Shown here: piece by piece, positions 45,301 to 53,481 of the stretch | How the letters are laid out: every line of letters begins with the position of its first letter | How positions within the stretch are numbered: the stretch's first letter is position 1 | Assembly (NCBI GenBank): GCA_964558465.1 | Contig: CAZLEF010000002.1 | Location: forward strand, 62,001 to 126,000 | Direction: 5' to 3' | Length of the DNA stretch: 64,000 nucleotides | From: JACJYC01 sp964558465 | Lineage (GTDB): Bacteria; Bacteroidota; Bacteroidia; Chitinophagales; Saprospiraceae | Notes under the pieces: generated by a model | Seen by the model: the letters and a program-made list of their open reading frames with translations, nothing else | Databases searched by the model: none | Told to the model about the DNA's origin: nothing | Made by a program: the position numbers and the translations under genes

Positions 45301-45653
45301 GCAATTTTGGGATGAAGGTGTTACCGGTCCAGGCCCAGTTCGGGCCGGTTTATGCCATGTCTGTTCTGGATTACAACCGGGATGGGAATATAGACCTGGT
45401 GTTGGGGGGCAATCAAAGTTCGATCCGGATCCGGATGGGGGTGATCGACGCCAACTTCGGACAATTGTTCGAGGGTGACGGAAAAGGTAATTTTACCTGG
45501 GTCCCTCAACCCCGATCGGGCCTGCGAACGGTTGGCGATACCCGGTCGATGGAAATCATTGAGGTGAACGGCGCCGGCTACCTGTTGGTGGGCGTTAATA
45601 ATGTTGGGGTGGAGATGTACCGGGTGAATGAGGTAACCACTGAGGATCACTGA
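42342..45653 (+). CDS. FG-GAP/VCBS repeat protein with ASPIC/UnbV domain
   Basis: 1103 residues. The signal peptide ends near SLLLSGQ, but with no lipobox Cys, unlike its paralogue at 31696. FG-GAP repeats: DINNDGLEDLYFTAN, DVNGDGFLDIYLCYSG, DINQDGWPDIYVTND, DYDNDGWKDLFVTNG, DVDGDGWKDLVVAG. ASPIC/UnbV segment: GARVRVYTQG, RGFQSTVTS, LGNAVKADSIKIRWPGGK. The two paralogues share repeat order. A haloperoxidase-like gene lies 174 bp downstream. A surface or matrix role is inferred. Confidence 0.85.
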   Translation: MRNRISPILAIFLMCSLLLSGQKRALFEHLPSNRTGITFENNLKESRKSNVLTYEYFYNGGGVAVGDINNDGLEDLYFTANMGPNKLYLNKGNLVFEDITAAAGVAGYDGWKTGAAMADVNGDGFLDIYLCYSGKGDPEKRRNQLFINSPEGVFREQAREYGLDDPSYSTHAAFFDFDLDGDLDMYLLNHNVTVIKSIEFETVKDQRHPFAGHKFFRNDNGKFTDISAAAGIKGNPLQFGLGISVADINQDGWPDIYVTNDYVEPDYLYINNRNGTFTDRMTDYMQHISYFSMGCDVNDFNNDGWPDIYTLDMLPEDNKRQKLLYGPDNYEHYALMVLNGFYFQNMRNMLHLNNGNGTYSEIGQVAGISNTDWSWSPLFADYDNDGWKDLFVTNGYYRDYTNRDFLKYKGDYYFEKAKAKEKADTFHLVSTMTSTPLHNYLFRNNGDLTFSDKSVEWGFQAPTFSNGAAYADLDNDGDLDLAVNNQNATASLFRNLAREQVPEHHYLQLVLAGAGKNTRAVGARVRVYTQGQVQYVEQAPVRGFQSTVTSRIHAGLGNAVKADSIKIRWPGGKEITLRDVPADQILEIREEGTAATHTGKTGNPFSGQVFSKANTAIPYTHVEQGFNDFKRQPLLLTMLTTCGPVMAVGDVNKDGRQDVYIGGAQETPGKLFIQHAGGSFEESAVLPFDPQYTDAAALFLDADGDQDLDLYVASGGYNEYLENDKALQDRLYLNNGAGKFSLSPGALPEIRASKSCVAAADFDQDGDLDLFAGGRVIPGKYPVAPESYLLENKGGRFESVAKTKAPALSGIGMVTDARWLDVDGDGWKDLVVAGEFMAVEVFLNNQGKKLDRATDRFFDRPLHGMWTRMIAHDFDNDGDEDLILGNFGLNSQLRAGPEEPVTLVFKDFDKNGSVDPILSHYIQGKSYPFAGRDELLDQMYSMRGKFTSYAAYADAQINSIFSKSELKDAQVLKATILETVYLENKQGNFGMKVLPVQAQFGPVYAMSVLDYNRDGNIDLVLGGNQSSIRIRMGVIDANFGQLFEGDGKGNFTWVPQPRSGLRTVGDTRSMEIIEVNGAGYLLVGVNNVGVEMYRVNEVTTEDH

Positions 45654-45738
45654 GACCATGAGACTGTGAGACTGTGAGACCATGAGACTATGAGACCATG
45701 AGACCATGAGACCGCTAAGGGCACTGAGGATCACTGAA
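45640..45738. repeat. GAGACCATGAGACTGT tandem repeat
   Basis: About seven units of a 7-9-bp repeat (ACCATGAGA/ACTGTGAGA), flanked by two copies of CACTGAGGATCACTGA (about 45638-45653 and 45722-45737). The first flank includes the end of the FG-GAP gene. Confidence 0.8.
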
Positions 45739-45826
45739 GGGACCGCCTGAAAATAATTTTCCTGTTTGGAGGAAGGTGCAGTCTGCGCCAGGAGTCAGGA
45801 GGTTCGCCTAAATAAACTATTTCAGT

Positions 45827-47140
45827 ATGAGATTACTGTCGCTTTCTGCGATGCTTTTTTGGGTGTTTTCCGCCTTCTCCCAGCCGGCAAAAGAACGGGC
45901 AGATGAACTGCGACTGCTGGCGGACAACGTGTTTCACCTCTCGGAAGTGATGCTGCACGACGTGGCCAATCCGCCGGCGGCCAGCCGGTTTTACGCTTAT
46001 TCCTTGTTGGGCGCTTATGAAGCGGCGTTCTATGGGGAAGGCCGGCTCAGGAACATCAACCAGAAATTGAATATCGATCCGGGCATCCAGCCGCCGGCGA
46101 CGCCAAAAAACTTCAACCTGGCTTTCTGCGCCAATTATGCCATGCTGGAAGTGGGGCGGCAGTTGATGCCGTCGGGATACCTGCTGGCGGAAAAACAAAA
46201 AGCCCTGTCAGATGCCTTTCTCGCAGGTAATAAGATCTCCAGACGAAACCTTGGCCGGAACATCCGGTATGCAACCGAAGTGGCCGCGCAGGTTGTCCGG
46301 TATGCCCGCAGCGACGGATACAACAAACTGAGCACTTATACCCGGTATACCCCGAGCAGGGAAGAAGGGCGTTGGTATCCAACCCCGCCGGAGTATATGG
46401 GGGCCATCGAACCCAGATGGGCAACCATCCGGCCGTTTTTTCTGACTTCTGCCGACCAGTTTGCACCACCCCGGCCGGCGGATTTCAGTACCGACACCAC
46501 GAGTTCTTTTTACCGGCAGATGAAGGAAGTGTACCATGCCGTCAAAAACTGTACACCCCGGCAGGACACCATTGCCAATTTCTGGGATTGCAACCCGTTT
46601 GCAGTGGCGTCCTCGGGCCATATGTCCATCGGATTGAAGAAAATCTCGCCGGGCGGCCATTGGATGAGCATTGCCGGGATCGCCTGCAAACAGGCAGGCA
46701 TCCCGCTTGATTCGGCCATTTTCGTACATACTTTGACTGCCCTGACCCTGCACGACGCGTTCATCAGTTGCTGGCAGGAAAAATACGCCAGCGACCGGAT
46801 CCGGCCGGAAACCGCCATCAACAAACTCCTGGACCGGACCTGGCGTCCCCTTCTTCAAACTCCGCCCTTCCCGGAGTACACCAGCGGCCACAGCGTAGCT
46901 TCCGCCTCTGCGGCAACGGTATTGACCCGCCTGCTGGGCGAACCCTTTCCCTTTACGGATACTTCGGAAGTTTTTTTCGGGTTGCCTGAACGACGATTCA
47001 ATTCGTTTTATGAAGCCTCGGACGAAGCAGCTATTTCCCGGCTTTACGGGGGCATCCATTTCCGGGATGCCTGTGAGGCGGGAGTACAGCAGGGCAAGGG
47101 GGTAGGCCAGTGGGTTATGGAGCGGGTGTATGGGGAATGA
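45827..47140 (+). CDS. Vanadium-dependent haloperoxidase-like/PAP2 family protein
   Basis: 437 residues with a short signal peptide (FSAFSQ). The vanadate/phosphate-site motifs of the haloperoxidase/PAP2 superfamily are present: KYASDRIRPETAI (Lys, Arg), PEYTSGHSVASAS (SGHS; Ser, Gly, His) and RLYGGIHFRDACEAG (Arg, His). It either halogenates organic compounds using vanadate and peroxide or acts as an acid phosphatase; motifs alone cannot tell these apart. It is probably periplasmic. Pairing with an FG-GAP/UnbV gene is something I recall from other Bacteroidota genomes. Confidence 0.85.
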   Translation: MRLLSLSAMLFWVFSAFSQPAKERADELRLLADNVFHLSEVMLHDVANPPAASRFYAYSLLGAYEAAFYGEGRLRNINQKLNIDPGIQPPATPKNFNLAFCANYAMLEVGRQLMPSGYLLAEKQKALSDAFLAGNKISRRNLGRNIRYATEVAAQVVRYARSDGYNKLSTYTRYTPSREEGRWYPTPPEYMGAIEPRWATIRPFFLTSADQFAPPRPADFSTDTTSSFYRQMKEVYHAVKNCTPRQDTIANFWDCNPFAVASSGHMSIGLKKISPGGHWMSIAGIACKQAGIPLDSAIFVHTLTALTLHDAFISCWQEKYASDRIRPETAINKLLDRTWRPLLQTPPFPEYTSGHSVASASAATVLTRLLGEPFPFTDTSEVFFGLPERRFNSFYEASDEAAISRLYGGIHFRDACEAGVQQGKGVGQWVMERVYGE

Positions 47141-47257
47141 ACGGTTACCAGGGTTTGAATCTATCAAAATATAAAAATTTGGCATGGTCAGAAAACCCAA
47201 ATTTGTCCTTGCAAGAGAAATTTGAACAGTATAGTTTGGCCCTTTTATCCACAGATT

Positions 47258-47857
47258 ATGTCTTATTCCAACTCAGGGCCTGCCAGGAAATATAGTTCCA
47301 GCAATACCTCCTACCGGAGGGTGATTCCTTTTCCAACCAAAACAAGGAATAACTGGAATCCTGATCCAAAATGGTATCTCGTTTTGTTTTTGTTGATGGT
47401 TTGCATTTCGTTCCTCGTTCACCCAATTTTTTTTAGCGATAAAGGCAAAACATCCCCAACGATTGCGGATGGAGAAGGTAACATTTTACTTTCTCCTGAC
47501 CGGCAAGAGAAGCTGGATAAAGAGCTTGATGAAATCGATCATGCACAGCAATATGCGCTAATCGCCACGGTCGATCAATATTATCCATGTTTTACTTGTC
47601 CAAATGGATCTTCGACCATATTTTTGTATAAAGGAGAGGTTTGGCGATATGGAATCACCAGGAAAGGAGAACAAGGACGCTACCCTGGAAAGAACTTTGG
47701 GGCGTCAAACATTGTTTATGTAGGTGAGTTTCATGGGACCTACAGCGAATGCCTTAAAATGGAAAAAATCAAAATCTACAATTATCCGTTATTACCGGAG
47801 GCGCAAAAAAGGAAAATCAAATTGTTTCGCCCTCCCGGGAATTCGAATGATAACTAA
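47258..47857 (+). CDS. Membrane-anchored protein with probable nuclease-toxin domain
   Basis: 199 residues. One membrane helix lies at about 40-59, a linker at 60-95, and then a compact C-terminal domain: CFTC (111-114), GEVWRYGIT (126-134), Arg141, YSECLKMEK (Glu169), and RPPGNSND (191-198). The Y-G-I-T...R-Y core, the later Glu and the terminal PPGN recall C-terminal domains of polymorphic toxins of the GIY-YIG/URI nuclease type. This is a motif-level guess. ATG at 47258 is preferred to a TTG 12 codons upstream. A small gene encoding an immunity-like protein starts five bases after its stop. Confidence 0.5.
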   Translation: MSYSNSGPARKYSSSNTSYRRVIPFPTKTRNNWNPDPKWYLVLFLLMVCISFLVHPIFFSDKGKTSPTIADGEGNILLSPDRQEKLDKELDEIDHAQQYALIATVDQYYPCFTCPNGSSTIFLYKGEVWRYGITRKGEQGRYPGKNFGASNIVYVGEFHGTYSECLKMEKIKIYNYPLLPEAQKRKIKLFRPPGNSNDN

Positions 47858-47862
47858 AGAAA

Positions 47863-48291
47863 ATGATACCAGAAGAAAGACAAATATATGTTTCCGGACG
47901 GCTTTGGCATGAAATCTACCCAAAGGTCAACCTCACCCCATTCATTCACGTACTTCACGAAAGCATTGACCTGTCGAAATATGGGGATGCCCTTAAAAAA
48001 TTTTACTTCACCTTTATCATTGTAAAACCGGAAGATAAAATCAACCGGCCTGGCAGGCATTTCAATAAAAAAAATAAGGCAGCCGATATCTCCATTCAAA
48101 TCCCATACCACCAGATTTTGACAGCTTCCGAATCCGAAACCATCAAACTCATGGAATCCGCTTACCTGGAGGGCATCGAACAACTTCGCACACTGCCGCT
48201 TAAGGGGCCACTCAATATTGACAAACTGAAACAGGATGTCCAGGCCATATTTGCCCTGGAAGAGTGGTACAAAAGAATCCCCGCCGCTTAA
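47863..48291 (+). CDS. Imm44-like immunity protein
   Basis: 142 residues, no signal peptide or membrane helix, presumably cytoplasmic. The pattern ERQIYVSGRLW at the start, FYFTFIIVKPEDKI in the middle, KKNKAADISIQIPYHQI and the C-terminal IDKLKQDVQAIFALEEW resembles the Imm44 family of immunity proteins. It sits five bases downstream of a probable toxin gene, the usual order of toxin then immunity. If the assignment is right, it neutralises its neighbour by direct binding. Confidence 0.5.
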   Translation: MIPEERQIYVSGRLWHEIYPKVNLTPFIHVLHESIDLSKYGDALKKFYFTFIIVKPEDKINRPGRHFNKKNKAADISIQIPYHQILTASESETIKLMESAYLEGIEQLRTLPLKGPLNIDKLKQDVQAIFALEEWYKRIPAA

Positions 48292-48292
48292 C

Positions 48293-48350
48293 GACCTCGC
48301 ATCCTCGCATCCTCGCATCCACCTATCCTCGCATCCTCCTATCCTCATCT
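48293..48350. repeat. CCTCGCATCCTCGCATCC tandem repeat
   Basis: About six units of an 8-9-bp repeat (CCTCGCAT/CCTCCTAT) between the immunity-like gene and the converging 48349 gene, which uses its last bases. Confidence 0.75.
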
Positions 48351-48813
48351 ACTCCACCGGCGCCTCGATCATCGGCAGATCGATCAGCCTGCGCTCTGAT
48401 TTGCTGATGCTCATCATACCCAGGAAGCCCCCGGACGATTCGGCAACATGGCGGGCAAAACTTTTGAGGCTTTCATAAAAAAGGGAAGCGTAGAAATAAT
48501 CCAGTTTGGGCAATATATCGTTCAGCCTGGCCAGTTGCGCGCTAATGGCGGATTCCCTTTCGGCAGTGTCGAAGGGCAGCGCCGCCAAAAGCTCCTTCAT
48601 CCGTTCAGCATAGTTTTCACCCACCTTTTTATAATAGGGCATCAAAAGCGCATCGTGGCTGTAACTCCGGATACCGGTGATCTTTTCACCCCAGGCAGTT
48701 TCATCGGTTTTGATATTGCCGTCGGCGCCGGCGATCAATAACGTAATATAAGGAATGGCGTCAAACATCAATTGTTGTTCTTCCGCCGTTAATGAAGCGA
48801 GTTCTCTTGGCAT
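48349..48813 (-). CDS. TerB-like domain protein of unknown function
   Basis: 154 residues, all-helical. The segment AIPYITLLIAGADGNIKTDE resembles the metal-binding start of TerB-like (tellurite-resistance-associated) helical domains, with an acidic loop ADGNIKTDE. The remaining part is helical without known motifs. It is cytoplasmic, with no clear partner nearby. Its start is set by ATG at 48813. Confidence 0.6.
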   Translation of the reverse strand: MPRELASLTAEEQQLMFDAIPYITLLIAGADGNIKTDETAWGEKITGIRSYSHDALLMPYYKKVGENYAERMKELLAALPFDTAERESAISAQLARLNDILPKLDYFYASLFYESLKSFARHVAESSGGFLGMMSISKSERRLIDLPMIEAPVE

Positions 48814-48835
48814 GTTCTTTTGTCTTTTTCCGACG

Positions 48836-48843
48836 CAAAATTA
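48836..48843 (-). promoter_or_regulatory. -7 box of the TerB-like gene
   Basis: TAATTTTG on the minus strand matches TAnnTTTG, 22 bases before the ATG. Confidence 0.45.
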
Positions 48844-48914
48844 AAAATCAACCGCTTATTTTGGAAGGAATCGGTGTTTTATTGGCAATATATATGGTTT
48901 CCCGGTTTCAGTGT

Positions 48915-48949
48915 TTTCCCGAAGGGATGGCTATGCCACAGTGTTTCAC
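48915..48949. repeat. 35-bp exact dispersed repeat, copy 2
   Basis: Identical to 23663-23697 over 35 bases; the two copies are 25 kb apart in unrelated spacers. Confidence 0.9.
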
Positions 48950-48973
48950 TGGTGGCCATGCAACCATGAAACC

Positions 48974-49945
48974 CTATCCCAGCCGTTCCACCAATTGCCG
49001 GATTATAATTTCCCCATGATCGCGGGTATTCTCGATGAACAAAGTTGAAGTTTTCAGGCCTGCGCAGACCACTCCGGCCAGAAAAACGTTGGGGAGTTGG
49101 GTTTCAAGGGTCTCCGGGTCGTGGACGGGCGCCTGGTCTTCGTCGTCAGGTATCTGCAATCCAAGTTTTCGAAGCAAGGGATAATTGGGTTGGTACCCCG
49201 TCATAGCCATCACAAAATCGTTGGGAAGGGCAAACGTACCATCCGGGCCCTCCAGGATCACCTGTTCAGCCTGAATTTCTTTTACCCGGGTGTTGAAATA
49301 AGCCTGTATGCTGCCTTCTTTGATCCGGTTCTCGATATTGGGTTTGATCCAGTATTTGACTTTAGGATAGATTTCCGGTTCCCGGATGGCCATCGTCACT
49401 TCGGCGCCTTTCGACCAGGTTTCCAGGGCAACATCGCAGGCTGAATTGGCAGCGCCGACCACCAGCAGTTTCTGGCCGATATAGGGGTGGGCATCGTCAT
49501 AGTAGTGTTTTACTTTTGGCAGCTCTTCTCCCGGGATGTTGAGTTTCCTGGGGGTGTCGAAATAACCCGTAGCGATGATCACCGACCGTGTGGAATAATT
49601 GCTTCTGGCGGACTGTATCCGGTATTGACCGTTTTCCAGGGGCGTCATCGAATAAACTTCTTCGTACAGATTGATCCGGATGCCAAAAGATTCCTGCAGC
49701 CTGCGGTAATATTCCAGCGCTTCGGTGCGGGTGGGCTTGTCGCTATGGGAAATAAAAGGCGTACCCGCGATCTCCAGTAACCGGGAGGTCGAAAAAAAGG
49801 TCATATTGACCGGGAAATGATAAATGGAATTGACCAGCACGCCTTTTTCAAGGACGAGGAAACGGAGCCCCCGTTTTTTTGCAGAAATAGCGCAGTTTAG
49901 CCCTGTGGGGCCGCCGCCGATGATAACCAGATCAAAAACTTCCAT
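48974..49945 (-). CDS. ypdA: YpdA family bacillithiol disulfide reductase-like protein
   Basis: 323 residues. N-terminal FAD site IIGGGPTGLNCA (about 8-19), a second nucleotide-binding site LVVGAANSACDVALE (about 160-174), and ATGYFDTP. No CxxC redox pair is present, as in YpdA, which uses NADPH to reduce bacillithiol disulfide. Bacillithiol synthesis genes are not in this window. The reading frame is intact. Confidence 0.85.
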   Translation of the reverse strand: MEVFDLVIIGGGPTGLNCAISAKKRGLRFLVLEKGVLVNSIYHFPVNMTFFSTSRLLEIAGTPFISHSDKPTRTEALEYYRRLQESFGIRINLYEEVYSMTPLENGQYRIQSARSNYSTRSVIIATGYFDTPRKLNIPGEELPKVKHYYDDAHPYIGQKLLVVGAANSACDVALETWSKGAEVTMAIREPEIYPKVKYWIKPNIENRIKEGSIQAYFNTRVKEIQAEQVILEGPDGTFALPNDFVMAMTGYQPNYPLLRKLGLQIPDDEDQAPVHDPETLETQLPNVFLAGVVCAGLKTSTLFIENTRDHGEIIIRQLVERLG

Positions 49946-49962
49946 TCCTCTTTCATTTCGGG

Positions 49963-49970
49963 CAAAGATA
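49963..49970 (-). promoter_or_regulatory. -7 box of ypdA
   Basis: TATCTTTG on the minus strand matches TAnnTTTG, 17 bases before the ATG at 49945. Confidence 0.5.
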
Positions 49971-50072
49971 GAGATCCGGGCCGGTTTTAACGAGCCGGCT
50001 ATCGTTACCCGCCGGCTTCAGCGGGATATTAAAATCACCCGGCAACCTCAAAGGAAGGCGGGCGCCAATGCG

Positions 50073-51971
50073 TCACGGCCCGGTCAGATTCAGGATCCGC
50101 TTAAAGAGGTCTTCGGGTTTGAAAGGTTTGGAAAGGTAATCGTCCATGCCGTTGTTCAGGCAGCGTTCTTCTTCCTGTTTTGAGGCGTTGGCGGTCAGGG
50201 CGATGATGGGAATTTTGCTGGACTTCCGGATCATCCGGGTGGTTTCCAGCCCGTCTATTCCCGGCAATTGCAAGTCCATCAGCACGAGGTCAAACCGTTC
50301 GCTGCCAAAGGATTTCAGCGCCGATTCACCCGTGCCGGCAACCCGTACCTCCACATTATCCGACCAGGAAGTGAGCAGTTTCCGGGTGGCTATCTGGGAG
50401 ATGATATGGTCTTCCACCAACAGGATTTTTTTAGAATTGCTGGGACGGACCACCCCGCTCCGGTCCTGGAAAATAATTTTCACGGGGATTTGAATGAGGA
50501 TGCGGGATTTGTTTTCGTTAACGGGCCGCACTTCGATTGTACCCTTCAGGAGCCGGATCAGTTTCAGGGTGATCAACGATTTGATCCCTTTTTCCATCAT
50601 TTCCATTTCGACCAGGGTCATTTTGGCCGGCAAAGTGGAAGCGATTTTATCCAGGACAATCTCCGGGCCCGCATAGTCGATCTGAGTATGCATCAGGCCG
50701 TTATCTCCAAGTTCAGCCTGTAGCATCGTTTTGATGCTTGCCGGGCTTCGGTTGCTGGCATGGCCGGCCAGGTCCAGGATATTGTGAAGGGCCAGGGCAA
50801 ATTTACTGATATCCGCGCGTATTTTATTTACATTTTCAATCTCGCAGGTAAACTGGAACCGCCCCGGCCGCGTCGTATTTTCGAGGATAGAATTTAAGGA
50901 TTTAACCTCCAGTAATTCTTCCCGGACCTCCAGGTTTTCCGAAAAGAAAGCGGCATAATTGATCATGGAGTTGGTCAGCAGCGCGAGGTCGTCGAGCGCC
51001 ACTTTTACTTCTGAGGCCAACTCTCGCTGAGGCCCGCTCAAGCCGCTTTGTTCAAGCAGATAAAGCAGTTGGGTGACCGAATTAAGCGGAGAACGGAACT
51101 GAAAATTCCAGCGTTTAAAAAAAAACTCCGCCAGTTTGTTTAATTCCAGATCCCTGAGCGGTTGTTTATTGTCGGGGGTTCTCGGATTTTCAACCTGGTA
51201 TGAAATATCCTGAAGGCTGCCCAGGAGCACTATTTTATTCGATTTTTCATCGTAGTTGATCCTGGCCTGTACAAGCAGGTATTTTACCAACCGGTTTCGT
51301 ACAAATAAGCGGTGTTCTATCCTGCTTTGTTCTCCCGTTTTTTTGGCGCTGTCAAAAAAATCATATACCCGTTCTTTGTCTTCTGCATGTACATAAGAGA
51401 GGTAATCGTGGAGGGTGGGCTGGAATTCTCCGGGTTTGAAGCCAAATATTTCAAACATCTCATCAGACCACTCCATCCAATTGGAAACGATATCCAGTTC
51501 CCATTTGGCCAGCTTAGCAATTTCAAAGGTTTTCTGTATGCGTAAATGATCCTGGGACAGTTCTGAATTGGCTTGTTTCAGGCTTTCCTGGTTTTTCGAC
51601 CGGTGCAGGGAGAAAAGAATAGATTTTTCAAGCAGTTTGCTGGTGATCTCAGATTTGAAAAGATAATCCTGGGCGCCCTCCTTAACGGCCTGGACCCCCT
51701 GTTTTTCGTTTTTATTTCCCGTAAGTACAATCACAGGCGGTTTAGGTTCCGGGGCTTCCCTGAGGTAGGATTGCAGGGTATTGAACCCCATGGTGTCTTG
51801 CAGTGAAAGATCGAGCAAGACCAGGTCAATGTTTTGTTCTGAAAGTGCGACCATCCCTTCATGCAGGGATGGGACATGGTGGAATTTGTGTTTAAGGTGG
51901 CTTTCCTCCAACATTTGCCGGATATTCAGAACATCTCCGGGGTTGTCCTCGATCACTAAAATATGGATCAT
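50073..51971 (-). CDS. Hybrid response regulator with PAS and degenerate kinase core
   Basis: 632 residues: receiver domain 1 (about 1-125; VIEDNPGD, LVLLDLSL), PAS domain (about 150-260; WSDEMFEIFGFKPGEF), a dimerisation-like helix region in which the usual SHELRTPLN reads NFQFRSPLN (phosphoacceptor His missing), a degenerate ATPase-like region (about 390-490) without clear G boxes, and receiver domain 2 (about 505-630; LLVEDHIIS, LVLMDLQLPG with phospho-Asp, SKPF). It overlaps the upstream regulator gene by four bases. It probably acts as a phosphorelay receiver or scaffold rather than an active kinase. Confidence 0.8.
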   Translation of the reverse strand: MIHILVIEDNPGDVLNIRQMLEESHLKHKFHHVPSLHEGMVALSEQNIDLVLLDLSLQDTMGFNTLQSYLREAPEPKPPVIVLTGNKNEKQGVQAVKEGAQDYLFKSEITSKLLEKSILFSLHRSKNQESLKQANSELSQDHLRIQKTFEIAKLAKWELDIVSNWMEWSDEMFEIFGFKPGEFQPTLHDYLSYVHAEDKERVYDFFDSAKKTGEQSRIEHRLFVRNRLVKYLLVQARINYDEKSNKIVLLGSLQDISYQVENPRTPDNKQPLRDLELNKLAEFFFKRWNFQFRSPLNSVTQLLYLLEQSGLSGPQRELASEVKVALDDLALLTNSMINYAAFFSENLEVREELLEVKSLNSILENTTRPGRFQFTCEIENVNKIRADISKFALALHNILDLAGHASNRSPASIKTMLQAELGDNGLMHTQIDYAGPEIVLDKIASTLPAKMTLVEMEMMEKGIKSLITLKLIRLLKGTIEVRPVNENKSRILIQIPVKIIFQDRSGVVRPSNSKKILLVEDHIISQIATRKLLTSWSDNVEVRVAGTGESALKSFGSERFDLVLMDLQLPGIDGLETTRMIRKSSKIPIIALTANASKQEEERCLNNGMDDYLSKPFKPEDLFKRILNLTGP

Positions 51972-52453
51972 GATTTAACAGCCTGGTAAAATTGCGCCTT
52001 GTCTGCACCGGCCAGGCGTGCAGGCAATTCTGCCGTTAGCAGCCAAAAGTCTACTATTTTTTGTATGATTATGAAAAACCGGTCAAAATCGACCGGTTTA
52101 TTAATAAAACAATTGGCGTGGAGCTCGTAGCTTTGAACAATGTCCTGCCTGGCGTTGGAGGTGGTCAAAACGATAACGGGTATTTGACGAAGAACGTTGT
52201 CCGATTTAATTTCTTTAAGGACTTCCCGGCCGTCCTTTTTGGGCAGGTTCAGGTCTAAAAGGATCAGATCGGGCAGGGGTTTGTCCGGATAGGGAGGCGT
52301 TTTGTGCAGGTACCTCAGCGCTTCGACACCGTCCGTTGCGATTTCAAGATGGATAGGGTGTTTAATCAGCCTGAAAGCTTCCCGGGTTAATCTGACATCT
52401 CCGGGATTATCTTCTACCAGAAGGATAATAAAGTTTTTGGAGTTTTGGTGCAT
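51968..52453 (-). CDS. Rcp1-like single-domain response regulator
   Basis: 161 residues, one receiver domain: LLVEDNPGD (acidic pocket), LILLDLNLPKKDG (phospho-Asp), LTTSNA and NKPVDF (Lys). It has no output domain, as in Rcp1 of phytochrome systems. The start is ATG at 52453; an upstream in-frame start would cover the promoter. Its stop overlaps the next gene's start (ATGA), so the two are coupled. The cognate kinase is not adjacent. Confidence 0.85.
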   Translation of the reverse strand: MHQNSKNFIILLVEDNPGDVRLTREAFRLIKHPIHLEIATDGVEALRYLHKTPPYPDKPLPDLILLDLNLPKKDGREVLKEIKSDNVLRQIPVIVLTTSNARQDIVQSYELHANCFINKPVDFDRFFIIIQKIVDFWLLTAELPARLAGADKAQFYQAVKS

Positions 52454-52483
52454 GGTATTCCTTTGTAGTTTTGTGTTTAAATG

Positions 52484-52491
52484 CAAAAATA
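52484..52491 (-). promoter_or_regulatory. -7 box of the response-regulator pair
   Basis: TATTTTTG on the minus strand matches TAnnTTTG, 30 bases before the ATG at 52453. It lies in a 53-bp divergent spacer shared with the polyprenyl synthase gene. Confidence 0.55.
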
Positions 52492-52506
52492 ATAAATGTA
52501 CAACAG

Positions 52507-53481
52507 ATGAAGGATGTTTTGTTTTTTCAACAACTTTTCGAATCATATATGGCCGGCCAGAATTCAGTTAAAACACCTGCGGGGCTTTACGAACCTGTGC
52601 GGTATATTATGGATCTGGGGGGCAAACGGATCCGGCCGGCGCTGGCTTTGATGGGATATCATTTATACGGCGATGATCCTGAACAAGCGCTGCCGGCCGC
52701 CATGGCGATGGAGCTTTTTCACAATTTTAGCCTGGTGCACGACGATATCATGGATCAGGCCTCCTTGCGTCGAGGGCAGCCTGCCGTACACGCCAGATAT
52801 GGCCTGAATACAGGCATTTTATCCGGCGATATCATGCTGATCATGAGTTACCAGTATCTTTTGAATACCCGGGCGGAGACCAACCGGATCAACCGGGCTG
52901 TCCGTGCCTTTACCCAAGCGGCGGCTGAGGTTTGCGAGGGGCAGCAGATGGACATGGATTTTGAAACCAGGGCAGATGTGACCCTGAAAGAATACCTGAC
53001 CATGATCGAGGGGAAAACAGCAGCCCTCCTGGGCGGTTGCCTCGAAGTGGGAGCCTGGATCGGCGGCGCCGTGGAAGTCGGAAACCTGGCCGGCTTCGGA
53101 AGAAATATCGGGATCGCATTCCAAATTCAGGACGACTATCTGGACACCTTCGGCGACCCCCGGAAATTTGGTAAAAAACCCGGAGGAGATATTCTCCAAA
53201 ATAAAAAAACGGCCCTCTTTCTGCTTGCCCTCGAGATGGCCGGCGACCGCGAACGGCATGAACTTTTGCGCCTTTATTCCGGGATAAAAACGGACCCGGA
53301 CGCCAAAATAAGGTCTGTTGTGGAGATCTTCCTTCACCTCGGCATTCCAGCCCGGGTCAGGGCTTTGCAATTACAATACCAGGAAGCGGCATTCCGGCAT
53401 CTGGACGAACTGGAGGCGCCGGGTGAAAGGAAAACGCCTTTGATCGCTCTGGCCAATCAACTGTTGGAAAGGGATTTATAA
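52507..53481 (+). CDS. Polyprenyl synthetase (geranylgeranyl/farnesyl diphosphate synthase type)
   Basis: 324 residues, trans-isoprenyl diphosphate synthase. First Asp-rich motif in LVHDDIMDQASLRRGQP (DDIMD), second in QIQDDYLDTFGD (DDYLD), plus GGKRIRPAL. It joins isopentenyl diphosphate units to an allylic primer; chain length cannot be set with certainty. ATG at 52507 is chosen because the 12 upstream codons lie in the promoter region. It is cytoplasmic. Confidence 0.92.
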   Translation: MKDVLFFQQLFESYMAGQNSVKTPAGLYEPVRYIMDLGGKRIRPALALMGYHLYGDDPEQALPAAMAMELFHNFSLVHDDIMDQASLRRGQPAVHARYGLNTGILSGDIMLIMSYQYLLNTRAETNRINRAVRAFTQAAAEVCEGQQMDMDFETRADVTLKEYLTMIEGKTAALLGGCLEVGAWIGGAVEVGNLAGFGRNIGIAFQIQDDYLDTFGDPRKFGKKPGGDILQNKKTALFLLALEMAGDRERHELLRLYSGIKTDPDAKIRSVVEIFLHLGIPARVRALQLQYQEAAFRHLDELEAPGERKTPLIALANQLLERDL

